From NCBI GenBank assembly GCA_027451865.1, contig DAIDHW010000009.1:1-64000 (forward strand): a stretch of DNA of 64,000 nt, in the 5' to 3' direction. Position 1 is the first letter of the stretch. Each line of letters starts with the position of its first letter. Positions 50,204 to 59,983 of this stretch are shown here, one piece after another. The translations under genes and the position numbers were made by a program. Under the pieces are notes generated by a model, which ran no database searches, had not been told where the DNA came from, and saw nothing but the letters and a program-made list of their open reading frames with translations. Source of the stretch: Leptolyngbyaceae cyanobacterium clean351 (GTDB lineage Bacteria > Cyanobacteriota > Cyanobacteriia > DAIDHW01).

Positions 50204-51198
50204 GGGATTTCCAAGACCAGCTTGCCGGTCATGGAGCCGGCCTCAAGCAAGCGGTGGGCTGCTGCTGCTGCCGCCAGGGGAAAGACCCGGCCGAGGTGAA
50301 TGCGCAACTGACCCCGGTCGAAAAGGTCAGCGGCCCTGGCTAGGATCTGTCCTTGATGGACCAGGGCACTGGTAAGGTTCAGTAGTTGGGGAGTGAGCAT
50401 CAACTCTAGACCCAGACGTAAATTCCGGTCCCGAGCAGTCTTCCACCTAGTGTTGGGGGCAGGTTCGAGGATCGTGACTATATCCCCGCCGTAGCGTACA
50501 GCCGGGAAGGTTTTGGTTAGGGTATCCCCCCCTACCGTATCCAAGGCTACGTCCACTCCTTCCCCCCCGGTCCAGTCTAGGACTGCGGTGACAAAATCCG
50601 TCTCCCGGTAGGGGATCAGGTAGTCAGCTCCCAGGCTACTGGCCAGCTGGCTAGAGGCGGTAGAGCCGACGGTAGCGCAAACCTGAGCCCCCTGCAGCTT
50701 GGCTAACTGGATAGCCAGGTGCCCAACCCCTCCTCCCCCTCCATGGACCAGCACCCGCTGACCTGGCGCGAGGCGCCCCCGGTCGTAGAGAGCCTCCCAA
50801 GCCGTGATCAGGACTAGAGGGGCGGCAGCGGCCTCAAGGAAAGACAGAGATTTAGGCTTAGGGGCTGCGTAGCGCTCATCAACTACGATCGCCTCCGCGT
50901 AGTTACCCGCTTCTCCCCCTAAGCCCCCCTGACAAAAGTAAACCTCATCCCCCGGGCGGAATTTCTCTACCGCGGCCCCTACCTGCTCTACCACGCCCGC
51001 CCCATCACAGCCGAGGATAGCCGGGAGCTGCTCCGGGAAAAAGGTCCCGCGGCGGCGCAGTTTGGTGTCGATGGGATTTACCCCGGCTGCCCGCAGGTGC
51101 ACCCGGATTTGATGATCCTCCCGCACAATCGGTAGACCCCGCTCCCCGAGGCTGAGCACCTCTGGTTCCCCGGGGCTATTCATTAACACAGCTTTCAT
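50200..51198 (-). CDS. zinc-independent MDR/quinone oxidoreductase family protein
   Basis: [16 protein letters not shown]...[15 protein letters not shown]...[27 protein letters not shown]. Confidence 0.88.
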   Translation of the reverse strand: MKAVLMNSPGEPEVLSLGERGLPIVREDHQIRVHLRAAGVNPIDTKLRRRGTFFPEQLPAILGCDGAGVVEQVGAAVEKFRPGDEVYFCQGGLGGEAGNYAEAIVVDERYAAPKPKSLSFLEAAAAPLVLITAWEALYDRGRLAPGQRVLVHGGGGGVGHLAIQLAKLQGAQVCATVGSTASSQLASSLGADYLIPYRETDFVTAVLDWTGGEGVDVALDTVGGDTLTKTFPAVRYGGDIVTILEPAPNTRWKTARDRNLRLGLELMLTPQLLNLTSALVHQGQILARAADLFDRGQLRIHLGRVFPLAAAAAAHRLLEAGSMTGKLVLEIP

Positions 51199-51203
51199 AG
51201 GCT

Positions 51204-51851
51204 TTATGCCAAGTGAATTTGCCGCAGTACTAGCTGCAGCCGGTCGTAGTCGTCCTTAACTAGGAGGCTCAGGGCCCGACAGGCCTGGACTAGCCAAGCG
51301 CGGTCTCCCCCCCGCAACTGGTAAACTTCCCGCAGGACTGCTGCCGTCAGGGCGTCTACCGGGGCGACACTCACCTGGAGCAGGGTGCGCAGAAAATCCA
51401 CCTGGTGGGTGAAGTTGATCACCTCTGCCGGGCTGCAGTGGCAGACTGCCTGGTGAATCTGGGGGGGCCGGGGGGGGAGGTGTTGATAAACCAAGTGGGG
51501 ATTCTCCGGAGGGGTAAACCCAACTATGGCCGCCCGGAACTCAGTTTTGAGCATGGAAAAAATCTGCGGTTGCTGATCGCGCAGGTCCGTTAGAGACAGC
51601 CCAAGGGCCCGAGCACGGTGCACTGAATCGATGGGATTAGTGGTGGCGTGGTAGACTACTGCGTACACTTGGTTCCCCCCCACCTCTTCGTGGGAATTTA
51701 CCCAGCCCCCGAAGGGGGGCATGACCGGAAATTCCAAGGTTTCTGGATCCAGACACTGGGCTAAAAACTCCGTAGTCGCCGTTTCAATCACCTCCGCAAA
51801 GTGGTAGGGGTGACGTTGACTGGCGGGGGATTGGGGGAGGGGGAGACGCAT
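51204..51851 (-). CDS. conserved hypothetical protein
   Basis: Full-length ORF between same-strand genes: HPYHFAEVIETATTEFLAQCLDPETLEFPVMPPFGGWV...GDRAWLVQACRALSLLVKDDYDRLQLVLRQIHLA. Confidence 0.6.
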   Translation of the reverse strand: MRLPLPQSPASQRHPYHFAEVIETATTEFLAQCLDPETLEFPVMPPFGGWVNSHEEVGGNQVYAVVYHATTNPIDSVHRARALGLSLTDLRDQQPQIFSMLKTEFRAAIVGFTPPENPHLVYQHLPPRPPQIHQAVCHCSPAEVINFTHQVDFLRTLLQVSVAPVDALTAAVLREVYQLRGGDRAWLVQACRALSLLVKDDYDRLQLVLRQIHLA

Positions 51852-52037
51852 TTATTTTTTCCGGCTAGTCTCTACTAGGGCCAGCTCCGATAGCTTAAAG
51901 GTGACTACCTTATCCCAGTTTCCCCCCTCGAATAGAACCGCTGCCTTGCCGTCGCACACCCGCTGGACCTGACCTCGGAAGCGGTAATAGGTGTCGTCAA
52001 TGTTAGTAACCTCTACGGTGGTGCCAGGGAAGATCAT
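51852..52037 (-). CDS. ndhS: NAD(P)H-quinone oxidoreductase subunit S
   Basis: [56 protein letters not shown] is NdhS SH3-like. Confidence 0.85.
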   Translation of the reverse strand: MIFPGTTVEVTNIDDTYYRFRGQVQRVCDGKAAVLFEGGNWDKVVTFKLSELALVETSRKK

Positions 52038-52064
52038 TGTTACCTCATACCCATAAGTACAGTC

Positions 52065-53018
52065 TTAGGATATCATCCCCTTTACTGGACTGGCGCTCAA
52101 GCCAAAACGCTCCAGTAACTCCTGGTCCTGGGACTGGGTAGGATTAGGGGTAGTGAGCAGAGCTGGGCCGGTGAAGATGGAGTTAGCCCCGGCTAGGAAA
52201 CACAACAGCTGCAGTTGCTCTCCCATTTCTAGTCGGCCAGCGGAAAGCCGGATCCGGGCTTGGGGGAAAAGGATCCGGGTGGTGGCTACTAACCGCAGCA
52301 CCTCGAGGTAGTCCACCGGCGCCGATGGGGCTAGGGGAGTGCCGGGGATGGGTACCAGACAGTTGATGGGGATGGATTCGGGAGCCGGGGTCAGGGTAGT
52401 TAAAACCTGCAGGAATTCCCAGCGGTCCTGGATGGTTTCTCCCAGGCCAAGAATGCAGCCACAGCAGATGGAGATATCCGCAGCTCCCACCGCCTTGAGG
52501 GTAGCGAGGCGGTCTTGGTAGGTGCGGGTACTGACCACCTGGGGGTAGTAGGTGGGAGAGGTGTCTAGGTTGTGGTTGTAGGCGGTGAGGCCAGCTGCTT
52601 TCAGGCGTTGGGCTTGGGCGGGGGTGAGCATACCCAGGGTACAGCAGACCTCCAGGTCTAGGGCAGCCACCTGGCGCACCATTTCCAGGACCTGGTCAAA
52701 CTGGTGACCGTCCTGGACCTCCCGCCAGGCCGCCCCCATGCAAAACCGGCTTGAACCCTGGGCCTTGGCTGCCCTGGCCTCCTGGACCACAGTCTCTAGG
52801 GGCAGCAGGCCGCTGGGGACCATAGGGTGCTGCCGGTGCAGACTTTGGGAGCAGTAACCGCAGTCCTCCGGGCAACCTCCCGCTTTGATATTGCAGAGGG
52901 TACAAAGTTGGACGGTTTGGGGTTCCTGGGTCTGACGATGGACACTCTGGGCTTGATAAATCAGGTCAGGCAGAGACTGGTGGTAGATGATGCCAATCTG
53001 CTCAAGGGATACGCTCAT
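52065..53018 (-). CDS. bioB: biotin synthase
   Basis: VQLCTLCNIKAGGCPEDCGYCSQSLHRQHP...CCTLGMLTPAQAQRLKAAGLTAYNHNLDTSPTYYPQVVSTRTYQDRL. Confidence 0.97.
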   Translation of the reverse strand: MSVSLEQIGIIYHQSLPDLIYQAQSVHRQTQEPQTVQLCTLCNIKAGGCPEDCGYCSQSLHRQHPMVPSGLLPLETVVQEARAAKAQGSSRFCMGAAWREVQDGHQFDQVLEMVRQVAALDLEVCCTLGMLTPAQAQRLKAAGLTAYNHNLDTSPTYYPQVVSTRTYQDRLATLKAVGAADISICCGCILGLGETIQDRWEFLQVLTTLTPAPESIPINCLVPIPGTPLAPSAPVDYLEVLRLVATTRILFPQARIRLSAGRLEMGEQLQLLCFLAGANSIFTGPALLTTPNPTQSQDQELLERFGLSASPVKGMIS

Positions 53019-53443
53019 GGACGCGGGGGAGGAGGGGAGAGGTAAAGAGTAGTGGTGCCAGTATCGGGAGAAAACCCCAAACGTTCGTAGAAGGATTGCT
53101 GGTAGGTGGTCATTAAGTATATTCGCTCTACTCGCCGCAGACGGGGGTGTTCCAGGAGCTTGGTGACTAACTTGCGTCCCCAGCCTCGACCCTGGTAGTC
53201 CGGGTCGACCACGATATCCCAGAGGACGGCTCGGTACACTCCATCGGAGGTGGCACGCCCGAATCCCACCAGGGTTTCCCCATCCCAGAGACTCACTATC
53301 GGCTCGCTATGGGCTAGGGCTACTGCCAAGTCCTCTAGGGAGCGATTTTGGGCCCAGAAGGCGCCCCGGTTGAGTAAGGCCTGTAGCTGCCGTGGTAGCA
53401 CTCGCTCGCGGCACTCCGATAGTTCCAGGGCGCTAGAGGTCAT
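53015..53443 (-). CDS. GNAT family N-acetyltransferase
   Basis: LVGFGRATSDGVYRAVLWDIVVDPDYQGRGWGRKLVTKLLEHPRLRRVERIYLMT. Confidence 0.9.
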   Translation of the reverse strand: MTSSALELSECRERVLPRQLQALLNRGAFWAQNRSLEDLAVALAHSEPIVSLWDGETLVGFGRATSDGVYRAVLWDIVVDPDYQGRGWGRKLVTKLLEHPRLRRVERIYLMTTYQQSFYERLGFSPDTGTTTLYLSPPPPRP

Positions 53444-53446
53444 TAC

Positions 53447-53875
53447 CTAGGTGGAAAATAGCCAATCCCGGACACGCCGCAAGCTCTGCCAGTTTGGCCG
53501 CCGGGTGAGACCATCATCGATATTTTGTTGGATCTCAGCGCCTAGTTCCGGCAAGGCGGTGATCAGTTGCGCCACTAATTCCACGTGGGGCCGGACTCCC
53601 TTGCGTTCGGTTTCTAGCATAGCCACCACTAAGTTAACCCGGGCTTGGGGGTCCTGAGGATTAAGCTTTACCGCCTGGGTAGCGGCCCGGTGCCCCTGGA
53701 CTGGTTTGCGGGTGAGGAGGTACAGCCAGGCCAGGCAAGTCCAAGCCGGGCTACTTTTGGGGGCTTGGCGACAAATATCCTCGAAGGTGGGAATCAGAGC
53801 CTCAGGGGATTCTCCAGCTTTATACCGTTCGATCCCCTGGTCAAACAGGGCCTCAGCTTGGGTATTGCCTGTCAT
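53447..53875 (-). CDS. TPR-containing hypothetical protein
   Basis: EALFDQGIERYKAGESPEALIPTFEDICRQAPKSSPAWTCLAWLYLLTRKPVQGHRAATQAVKLNPQDPQARVNLV. Confidence 0.75.
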   Translation of the reverse strand: MTGNTQAEALFDQGIERYKAGESPEALIPTFEDICRQAPKSSPAWTCLAWLYLLTRKPVQGHRAATQAVKLNPQDPQARVNLVVAMLETERKGVRPHVELVAQLITALPELGAEIQQNIDDGLTRRPNWQSLRRVRDWLFST

Positions 53876-53878
53876 AAC

Positions 53879-54235
53879 CTAGGCGGTAAAGGACTTACCA
53901 CAGCCACAAGTCTGGGCAGCGTTGGGATTAGTAAACTGGAACCCCCCCCCAATCATGGCGTTACTGTAGTCTAAGACCAGACCGTAGAGATAGAGCATAC
54001 TTTTGGGGTCGCACACCACCTTAAACCCATCGTAGTCAAACACCTCATCCTGGGGTGTAACCCGGCTGGCAGGTTCAAAATCCATGGTGTAAGACATGCC
54101 CGAGCAGCCCCCCTGGCGCACACCTACCCGCAGGTAGAGGTCTTTACCTTGACTCTGCTGCAGGGCTTGCACCTGGCGCAAAGCTGCTTCAGTCATTTGG
54201 ATACCCCGCTGGGGGAGTTGGGTGGTGGAGGTCAT
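53879..54235 (-). CDS. A-type iron-sulfur cluster assembly protein (IscA/ErpA-like)
   Basis: [43 protein letters not shown]...[19 protein letters not shown] contains the conserved C..CGCG. Confidence 0.93.
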   Translation of the reverse strand: MTSTTQLPQRGIQMTEAALRQVQALQQSQGKDLYLRVGVRQGGCSGMSYTMDFEPASRVTPQDEVFDYDGFKVVCDPKSMLYLYGLVLDYSNAMIGGGFQFTNPNAAQTCGCGKSFTA

Positions 54236-54434
54236 AGGTCACTTAAGGGGTCTGTTATGTTACCGATACCTTCGCAGGCCCAGGACTTCGAGGCAACCCC
54301 CCCCAAAGTTGAGATTCCTCGGGAATGGCGTCAGCTTTGGGGAGTATCTCAAGTCTGCGTCCTAGAGTAAGATTCTAGCACCAACCAGGACCCTAATTCC
54401 AGGCCGGGAAAGTTCACAAGCTCTGGCCACCGCC

Positions 54435-55937
54435 TCAGCTAAGGATCTGCTCCACCACGGTCCAGGCGGAGTAGCTTACCCCGGCAGTTCCTTCCCCGGG
54501 GTGGGTGGAATCCCCCACCAGCCATAGGTGGTCTAGGGGAGTGCGCTGGGCAAAACCAAAGGGGCCGAAGGTGGCCACCCGCTGACCAATCCCACCTACG
54601 ATCCCCTGATGGCGACCGCTGAATTTAGCAAAGGTGCGGGGAGTAGCTGCTTCGTGATAGAGCAGGTGCTCAGGGGCCAAGTCAAAAAATTGCCCGAGTC
54701 TAGCCAGGGCAGTTTGGGTGTAGTGCTCCTTAAGAGCCGGATAGTCGCAGGTGCTCCACCAGGGACGGGGGTCGGTGAAGGAAGAGGCAGTGATGGTAGC
54801 CTGACCCGCAGGTGCGCGGCCATCACCGGGCCGGCTCACGGAAACAAACAGAGAATTATTTTCAGCGATAGGTCCGGCGGGGTCGTAGTAGAACTGCAGG
54901 TGCGGCGGGCAACCGGGGGGAATTGCGGCTGCCTTGACCCCCAAATAGACGACAAAAGCCCCGGAGGCGGGGGGGAGACGGTCTACCCGCTGGCGATAGC
55001 CCCGGGGAGCAGCCTCCCCTAGCAGTTGTACTATATCCTGAACGGTGGTGTTGGCTATCACTTCCTGGGCTGGCTCATCCCAGGTGCGACCAGTCCGCAG
55101 GTCTCGCACCACTACCCCCTGAGCTTGACCCCCAGTCACGAGAATCTGCTCGACTCGGTGACGACGGTAAAGCTTCCCCCCCCAACGCTGCAGGCCCCTC
55201 AGTAGTTGGTGAGGAAGTACTTGCATACTGCCCTCAAGGTGAAATAGCCCCCGGGGAGCCTGGGTCACTCCCAGGGCCGTGGCGGCGTACAGTAGAGCAG
55301 TGTCTGCAGCCTCCACCTGGGAGTAAAGCTTCAACTGCAGGTCTAGAAATTGGCGTAAATTCTCCTGTTTCCCTAAGCCACACCAGGTCAGGGCATCACC
55401 TACGGTGCTCAAGGCAAAGGGGACTGTCACCAAGGTGTCTGGGCGCAGAGCCTTGATCAGACCGACTAGGTCCTTGAGGGTGCGGGGAGGGAGGACCGGG
55501 TCACGCCCCTGGAAAGCCCAACTGGCCGTGAACAAAGTCTGCAGCAGCTGCCAAAAGGGCTCGCTCCCTGGAAACCATCGCTGGCGCTCCTGGCGCCACT
55601 GGAGGTGGTCCCGCCACAGGGAGATGGGCTCCCTTTGCCCCGGCAGGTATACCGCACAGGCTGGGTCACAGGGGGCCGCCGGGGGGACTGGCATGTCTAG
55701 AGCCTCAAAGACCCGGTGGTGAATTCCCCCCGGTTCTAATCCGGCCACCTGGGTCGCCCCCACATCGAAGGCGAATCCCCGCCGCCGGAAACTGCTCGCA
55801 CAACCCCCGGGAAGGTAAGCCTGGTCAAATACGCTTACCTGGTAACCCCGGCGGGCTAGGAGTGCTGCCGCTGTCAAACCCCCGATTCCTCCCCCTACCA
55901 CCACCACCTTGGACCGGTGGGGATGATCCTTAACCAT
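54435..55937 (-). CDS. crtD: CrtD-like carotenoid C-3',4' desaturase (FAD-dependent)
   Basis: VVVVGGGIGGLTAAALLARRGYQVSVFDQAYLPGGCASSFRRRGFAFDVGATQVAGLEPGGIHHRVF; C-terminal LWLVGDSTHPGEGTAGVSYSAW. Confidence 0.8.
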   Translation of the reverse strand: MVKDHPHRSKVVVVGGGIGGLTAAALLARRGYQVSVFDQAYLPGGCASSFRRRGFAFDVGATQVAGLEPGGIHHRVFEALDMPVPPAAPCDPACAVYLPGQREPISLWRDHLQWRQERQRWFPGSEPFWQLLQTLFTASWAFQGRDPVLPPRTLKDLVGLIKALRPDTLVTVPFALSTVGDALTWCGLGKQENLRQFLDLQLKLYSQVEAADTALLYAATALGVTQAPRGLFHLEGSMQVLPHQLLRGLQRWGGKLYRRHRVEQILVTGGQAQGVVVRDLRTGRTWDEPAQEVIANTTVQDIVQLLGEAAPRGYRQRVDRLPPASGAFVVYLGVKAAAIPPGCPPHLQFYYDPAGPIAENNSLFVSVSRPGDGRAPAGQATITASSFTDPRPWWSTCDYPALKEHYTQTALARLGQFFDLAPEHLLYHEAATPRTFAKFSGRHQGIVGGIGQRVATFGPFGFAQRTPLDHLWLVGDSTHPGEGTAGVSYSAWTVVEQILS

Positions 55938-56116
55938 TACCTTTTACATAACTTTACAATCCCATTTTACCCCAGGCTGCTAGCGGTGGGGACTCAGGTC
56001 AAGTACTAACCTTCGCCGCCGGCCGGCCTACCGACACAACCTAAAACCCATTACCCTGGCCCCCGGTTGACTAGCTTAAAAATACTCTGCCCTCCCTGAC
56101 TGGCCGCTACTGCCAG

Positions 56117-57868
56117 TTAATCTTGCCGGGGATAGGTGGTGTGGAAATCATTGTTAAGTTTGAAGTTAGTCAAGGTCAAACTGATGCTGACCTCCAGGGA
56201 GATCACGTGGTGCCACCAGCCGATCGGAATAAATAGTGACTCGCCGGGGTTAATCACTAGGTCGTAGATCTTGGCCCTGGCAAAGGCGGGAAATTTGGTC
56301 TGGTCGACTGCCAAGGGTGACAGCTCGCTGAAGACGTGGTGATGGTTGTAGAGGTAGGACACCTGGGTAGCCGGGGCCATGAGAAAACGCTTGCGGCCGT
56401 AGACCTGAATAAACAAATTGTTAGTGAGATCGTGGTGCAAGGGGGTGACAGTACCCTGGGGCCCAAGCCACAGGCAAGCTTGGTCCTGGCGAGTTAAATC
56501 TAGGTAGCCATCGCCAATATCCCCCAGGTCCGGCAGCAAGCCCTGGATCAGTTCCCGGTTCTCCTGGGAGTTACCGGCAGTCATATAAAACTCGTTGCTT
56601 TCCCCGACTGCTAAGACGCGGTCAATGAACTGGTCTAGCCGGGCTTGGCCGCGCAGCTGATGAGCATGGCGCTCAAAGTGCGGGTCTTGGGTGCGCTGCT
56701 CCTGAATCTGGACTGTTAGGGTGCCGAAGGTTTCCCGCAGGTAGGCTGGAGTCCACTTCCCTCGGGCTGGCCAGGCTTCGATGGCATCCGTGAGGATCAC
56801 CGGGCGGTTGCGGCTGTAGTACTCCTGGCAGAAGCGCGCCAGGCTCGGAGTCTTACACCGCTCAACCGGTCGGGGTTCCAGAGCTGCCAAACTGTCTAGG
56901 GTTTCGAGCAACCACTCCCGCTTGCGACCGGTGACGTAGAGCTGTTTACCCACGGGGATGGCCGGATGATTGGCCATTGCTTCGACGATTTGTTGGGCCA
57001 GATGGGGGGAGAAGCCCTGAGACTGCATCACCCTCTGCAGGTCGGTAGGGGATGCCCCCCGCATGAGGTTCTCGCAGACCCATCCCTGCCAGTCCCGGGA
57101 CACCCGCTCCTCCGAGCCAGGGGGATTGAGGTCGGCTAACTCCCGGCCGAGGATCAGCCGGGTCAGCAACCCATTGAGCAGATGGCTTTCTCCGAGATAC
57201 TTAACGATGGCGTGTCCCGCTTGGGGGTAAGGGTAAAGCTGTAGATTAGGACAGGCGCTCCGCAGCCGCACCCCATGGACTGCATCCAGATTAATGGTGC
57301 CGTCTGCATCCCGGGGGTTACTGCCGAAGACGTAGTGGACCTTAGTGTGGGGAGGTTTTTGAGCTAGCAGGGGCACCAGATCAGGACAGTTGCCGGGGGG
57401 GAGTTCGGTTTTTTCTAGCTCCCGGAGGGTGGGTAGCCAGCGGTGGTCTTGGATGAGCTCTAGCAGCTGACTTTCCAGGCAGGATAGGCTAGCAAAACTG
57501 ATGATGACATCGGCAGGCAAGAGGAGCCCGAGGACTAGGGCCCCATAACCCCCCATGGATTGCCCCAGGGTAATTACCTGGGGGGGTTGCAGCTGGCGGA
57601 TGAGTTCCTGGAGAGCCTGGAGTACCCCGGCTACCGAGTCACCTAGCCCCCTAACCCCCCGCTGGTACCAACAGTTTTGGGAGTCGCGCAGGAAAATTTT
57701 ATTGAACTGGACGTGACAGAGAGCTTCGAGGGTTTGCAGGCGATTGATGAAGTCGTACTCTGGCTGCCCCTGCCAGGAGACAAATCCACAGGCAATGACA
57801 AGGGGTAAACCAGGGTGGCGGTACTCTAGGTGGTAGTCTGCCTCAGGGGGGTGATTCATCGGGGGAGA
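56117..57868 (-). CDS. alpha/beta-hydrolase-like domain fused to JmjC (cupin-8) domain
   Basis: N-terminal ITLGQSMGGYGALVLGLLL nucleophile elbow; C-terminal NRPVILTDAIEAWPARGKWTPAYLRETFGTLTVQI...GTVTPLHHDLTNNLFIQVYGRKRFLMAP...PIGWWHHV. Confidence 0.82.
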   Translation of the reverse strand, partial: SPPMNHPPEADYHLEYRHPGLPLVIACGFVSWQGQPEYDFINRLQTLEALCHVQFNKIFLRDSQNCWYQRGVRGLGDSVAGVLQALQELIRQLQPPQVITLGQSMGGYGALVLGLLLPADVIISFASLSCLESQLLELIQDHRWLPTLRELEKTELPPGNCPDLVPLLAQKPPHTKVHYVFGSNPRDADGTINLDAVHGVRLRSACPNLQLYPYPQAGHAIVKYLGESHLLNGLLTRLILGRELADLNPPGSEERVSRDWQGWVCENLMRGASPTDLQRVMQSQGFSPHLAQQIVEAMANHPAIPVGKQLYVTGRKREWLLETLDSLAALEPRPVERCKTPSLARFCQEYYSRNRPVILTDAIEAWPARGKWTPAYLRETFGTLTVQIQEQRTQDPHFERHAHQLRGQARLDQFIDRVLAVGESNEFYMTAGNSQENRELIQGLLPDLGDIGDGYLDLTRQDQACLWLGPQGTVTPLHHDLTNNLFIQVYGRKRFLMAPATQVSYLYNHHHVFSELSPLAVDQTKFPAFARAKIYDLVINPGESLFIPIGWWHHVISLEVSISLTLTNFKLNNDFHTTYPRQD

Positions 57869-58018
57869 TGGCGGTGCAGGGAGCCTAACCCAAGGACAAT
57901 CTCTCGGTGGAGCCTTTTTTATCCTAGTCAATCCAGCTCAGAGGATGTAGGGCAGCCTGTGGCCAAGCCCACTCTTGGTCTCAGTTAACCAATCTGGGAC
58001 CAAAATGCAAAGGGGAAA

Positions 58019-58981
58019 CTAACCGGTTTGATGTTTAGTTACCCGATGGCGTTTGCCCCTCAGTTTTGGGAGCTTCTTGGGTACTGGGGGCGGTGGGGGG
58101 GGTGCTAGTAATTGTTGGGCAAAGGTAAGCGCTTTCTGATAACTATCAGACTTTCCCTGTTGCTGAAACAGGCTGGCGGCGGCCTGCAAATCAGCTACTG
58201 CTCCAGACTTATCTCCGAGTTTGAGTCGCACATTAGCCCGGTCAATATAGACGTTGGCATTCTCTGGCAGCAGCCGGATTACCTGGGAGTAATCAGCCGC
58301 TGCCCCCTGGTAATCCCCCAGATAGTTACGAGCAATGGCACGGGCGTAGTAGACCTCCAGGCGATGAGGATTGTTATCAAGGGCATGGGTGAGGTCAGCA
58401 ACAGCCTGCTGATAGCGTTGCAGCTGATAGTTAGCTAGTCCTCGCCCGTAGTAGGCTGCCGGTAAGCTGGAGTCTAGATTCAAGGCGCGACTGTAATCGG
58501 TCACTGCCTCTTGATAGTTCTGTTCTTGATAGTAGATCTGAGCCCGATCGACGAAGCCGTAGGGATTATTAGGATTCAGCTCGAGGGCTTGATTGTAGGC
58601 AGCGAGGGCGGCGGGGATATTGCCCTGGTAAAACTCCGCTACCCCACTACTGACCAAGGCACTGGAATAGTGGGGCTCTAGCTGCAGGGCGGCGGCGAAG
58701 TCTGCCTGGGCGGCGAGGTAGTCTCCCTGGCGCATCAGGGCATTACCCCGGTCGTAGTAGATGCTGGCATTATCGGAGTCTTCCCGGAGGGCCTGGGAGT
58801 AGGCAGCCCCAGCCCCACTGTAATCCCCTTGGAGAAATAAACGGTCTCCTTGCCTGACTAGGGCGGCGGTATTGGCAGTAAAACCTTGAGCCCTTCCTGG
58901 TGCAGTCCCTAGGGCTAGGGCTGCCAGGCAACCCCACAGAATTTCAAGGCCTAGCCTGCCAATCGTAGATGAGCTTTGCAT
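58019..58981 (-). CDS. TPR repeat protein with signal peptide
   Basis: Multiple TPRs: AYSQALREDSDNASIYYDRGNALMRQGDYLAAQADFAAALQLEPHY... Confidence 0.92.
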   Translation of the reverse strand: MQSSSTIGRLGLEILWGCLAALALGTAPGRAQGFTANTAALVRQGDRLFLQGDYSGAGAAYSQALREDSDNASIYYDRGNALMRQGDYLAAQADFAAALQLEPHYSSALVSSGVAEFYQGNIPAALAAYNQALELNPNNPYGFVDRAQIYYQEQNYQEAVTDYSRALNLDSSLPAAYYGRGLANYQLQRYQQAVADLTHALDNNPHRLEVYYARAIARNYLGDYQGAAADYSQVIRLLPENANVYIDRANVRLKLGDKSGAVADLQAAASLFQQQGKSDSYQKALTFAQQLLAPPPPPPVPKKLPKLRGKRHRVTKHQTG

Positions 58982-58987
58982 TGAACC

Positions 58988-59770
58988 CTAAAACTTCTCA
59001 ACAATTGCTTGAGTCAAACCAGCAAAGGTATAGGGACTAGCTTCCATGTCCACTCTTCCGAGAAGCTGTTGACAAGCTGCGGAGGTCTGAGGACCAATGG
59101 AAGCAATCTTCACCCCCTGCAGCAGGTTTAAAGTCCCCCCTAGCTGTTGCCGAAAACAGCGCACGGTCTTGGCGCTGGCAAAGGTGATCACGTCGACCTG
59201 GTGAGCATTCAGGGCAGTGAGGGCGGCGGGGCTAAGCTCAGGAACACATCGGGACTGGTAGGCCGGCACCTCCCTGACTAGAGCGCCCCGCTCCTGCAGG
59301 GTTTGGCTCAGGGCCTCCCGGCCGCCGGTCTCCACGCGGGGGAAAAGTACCAGTTGGCCTTCCAGGGGACCCGGAAACTCCTCCCCCAGGGTATCTGCCA
59401 CAAACTCCCGGGGCACAAAATCCACATTCACCCCCTGTTGGGCAACTCTGCGGGCGGTTTCTTCCCCGACAGCGGCTACCTTCAAGCCGGCCAGAGATTG
59501 GTTATCTATCCCCAGAAAGCGCAGCCGCTGGAAAAAGAATTCCACACCGTTAGCGGAGGTGACCACTAGCCAGCTAAACAGCGGCAACTGGCCTAGGGCT
59601 TGGTCAAGGGGGACCCAAGTGCTCGGGGCAGTGACCTCTAGGGCGGGCACTTCCATCACTTGGGCTCCCACCTCCTGCAAGAGCCGGCAAAACTGTTCGG
59701 ACTGGCTAGCCGCCCGGGTAACTAAGATTAGCTTGCCAGTTAAAGGGGCATCCATGTTGCCTGGGGTCAA
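58988..59770 (-). CDS. hemD: uroporphyrinogen-III synthase
   Basis: GKLILVTRAASQSEQFCRLLQEVGAQVMEVPALEV...WLVVTSANGVEFFFQRL...VAAVGEETARRVAQQGV...VITFASAKTVRCFRQQL...IASIGPQTSAAC. Confidence 0.92.
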   Translation of the reverse strand: MTPGNMDAPLTGKLILVTRAASQSEQFCRLLQEVGAQVMEVPALEVTAPSTWVPLDQALGQLPLFSWLVVTSANGVEFFFQRLRFLGIDNQSLAGLKVAAVGEETARRVAQQGVNVDFVPREFVADTLGEEFPGPLEGQLVLFPRVETGGREALSQTLQERGALVREVPAYQSRCVPELSPAALTALNAHQVDVITFASAKTVRCFRQQLGGTLNLLQGVKIASIGPQTSAACQQLLGRVDMEASPYTFAGLTQAIVEKF

Positions 59771-59983
59771 AAACTCGCATCTGCCGTTTTCCCGGCTCAG
59801 CCTGGTAACGAGCTTGTCCTAGTCTACCGTTAAACCCGCCCTCTTCCTAGGCAAGGGATTTAAAGTGGGGATGAATTTGCATGGGTGTAGGGGGGCGGGG
59901 GCAATTCACCTCGTGGTCCTTTCGGCAGCGGGTATATTAGCAGTGATAATGAAGGTACAAAGACCTCCCATTTGTGTTGACCC

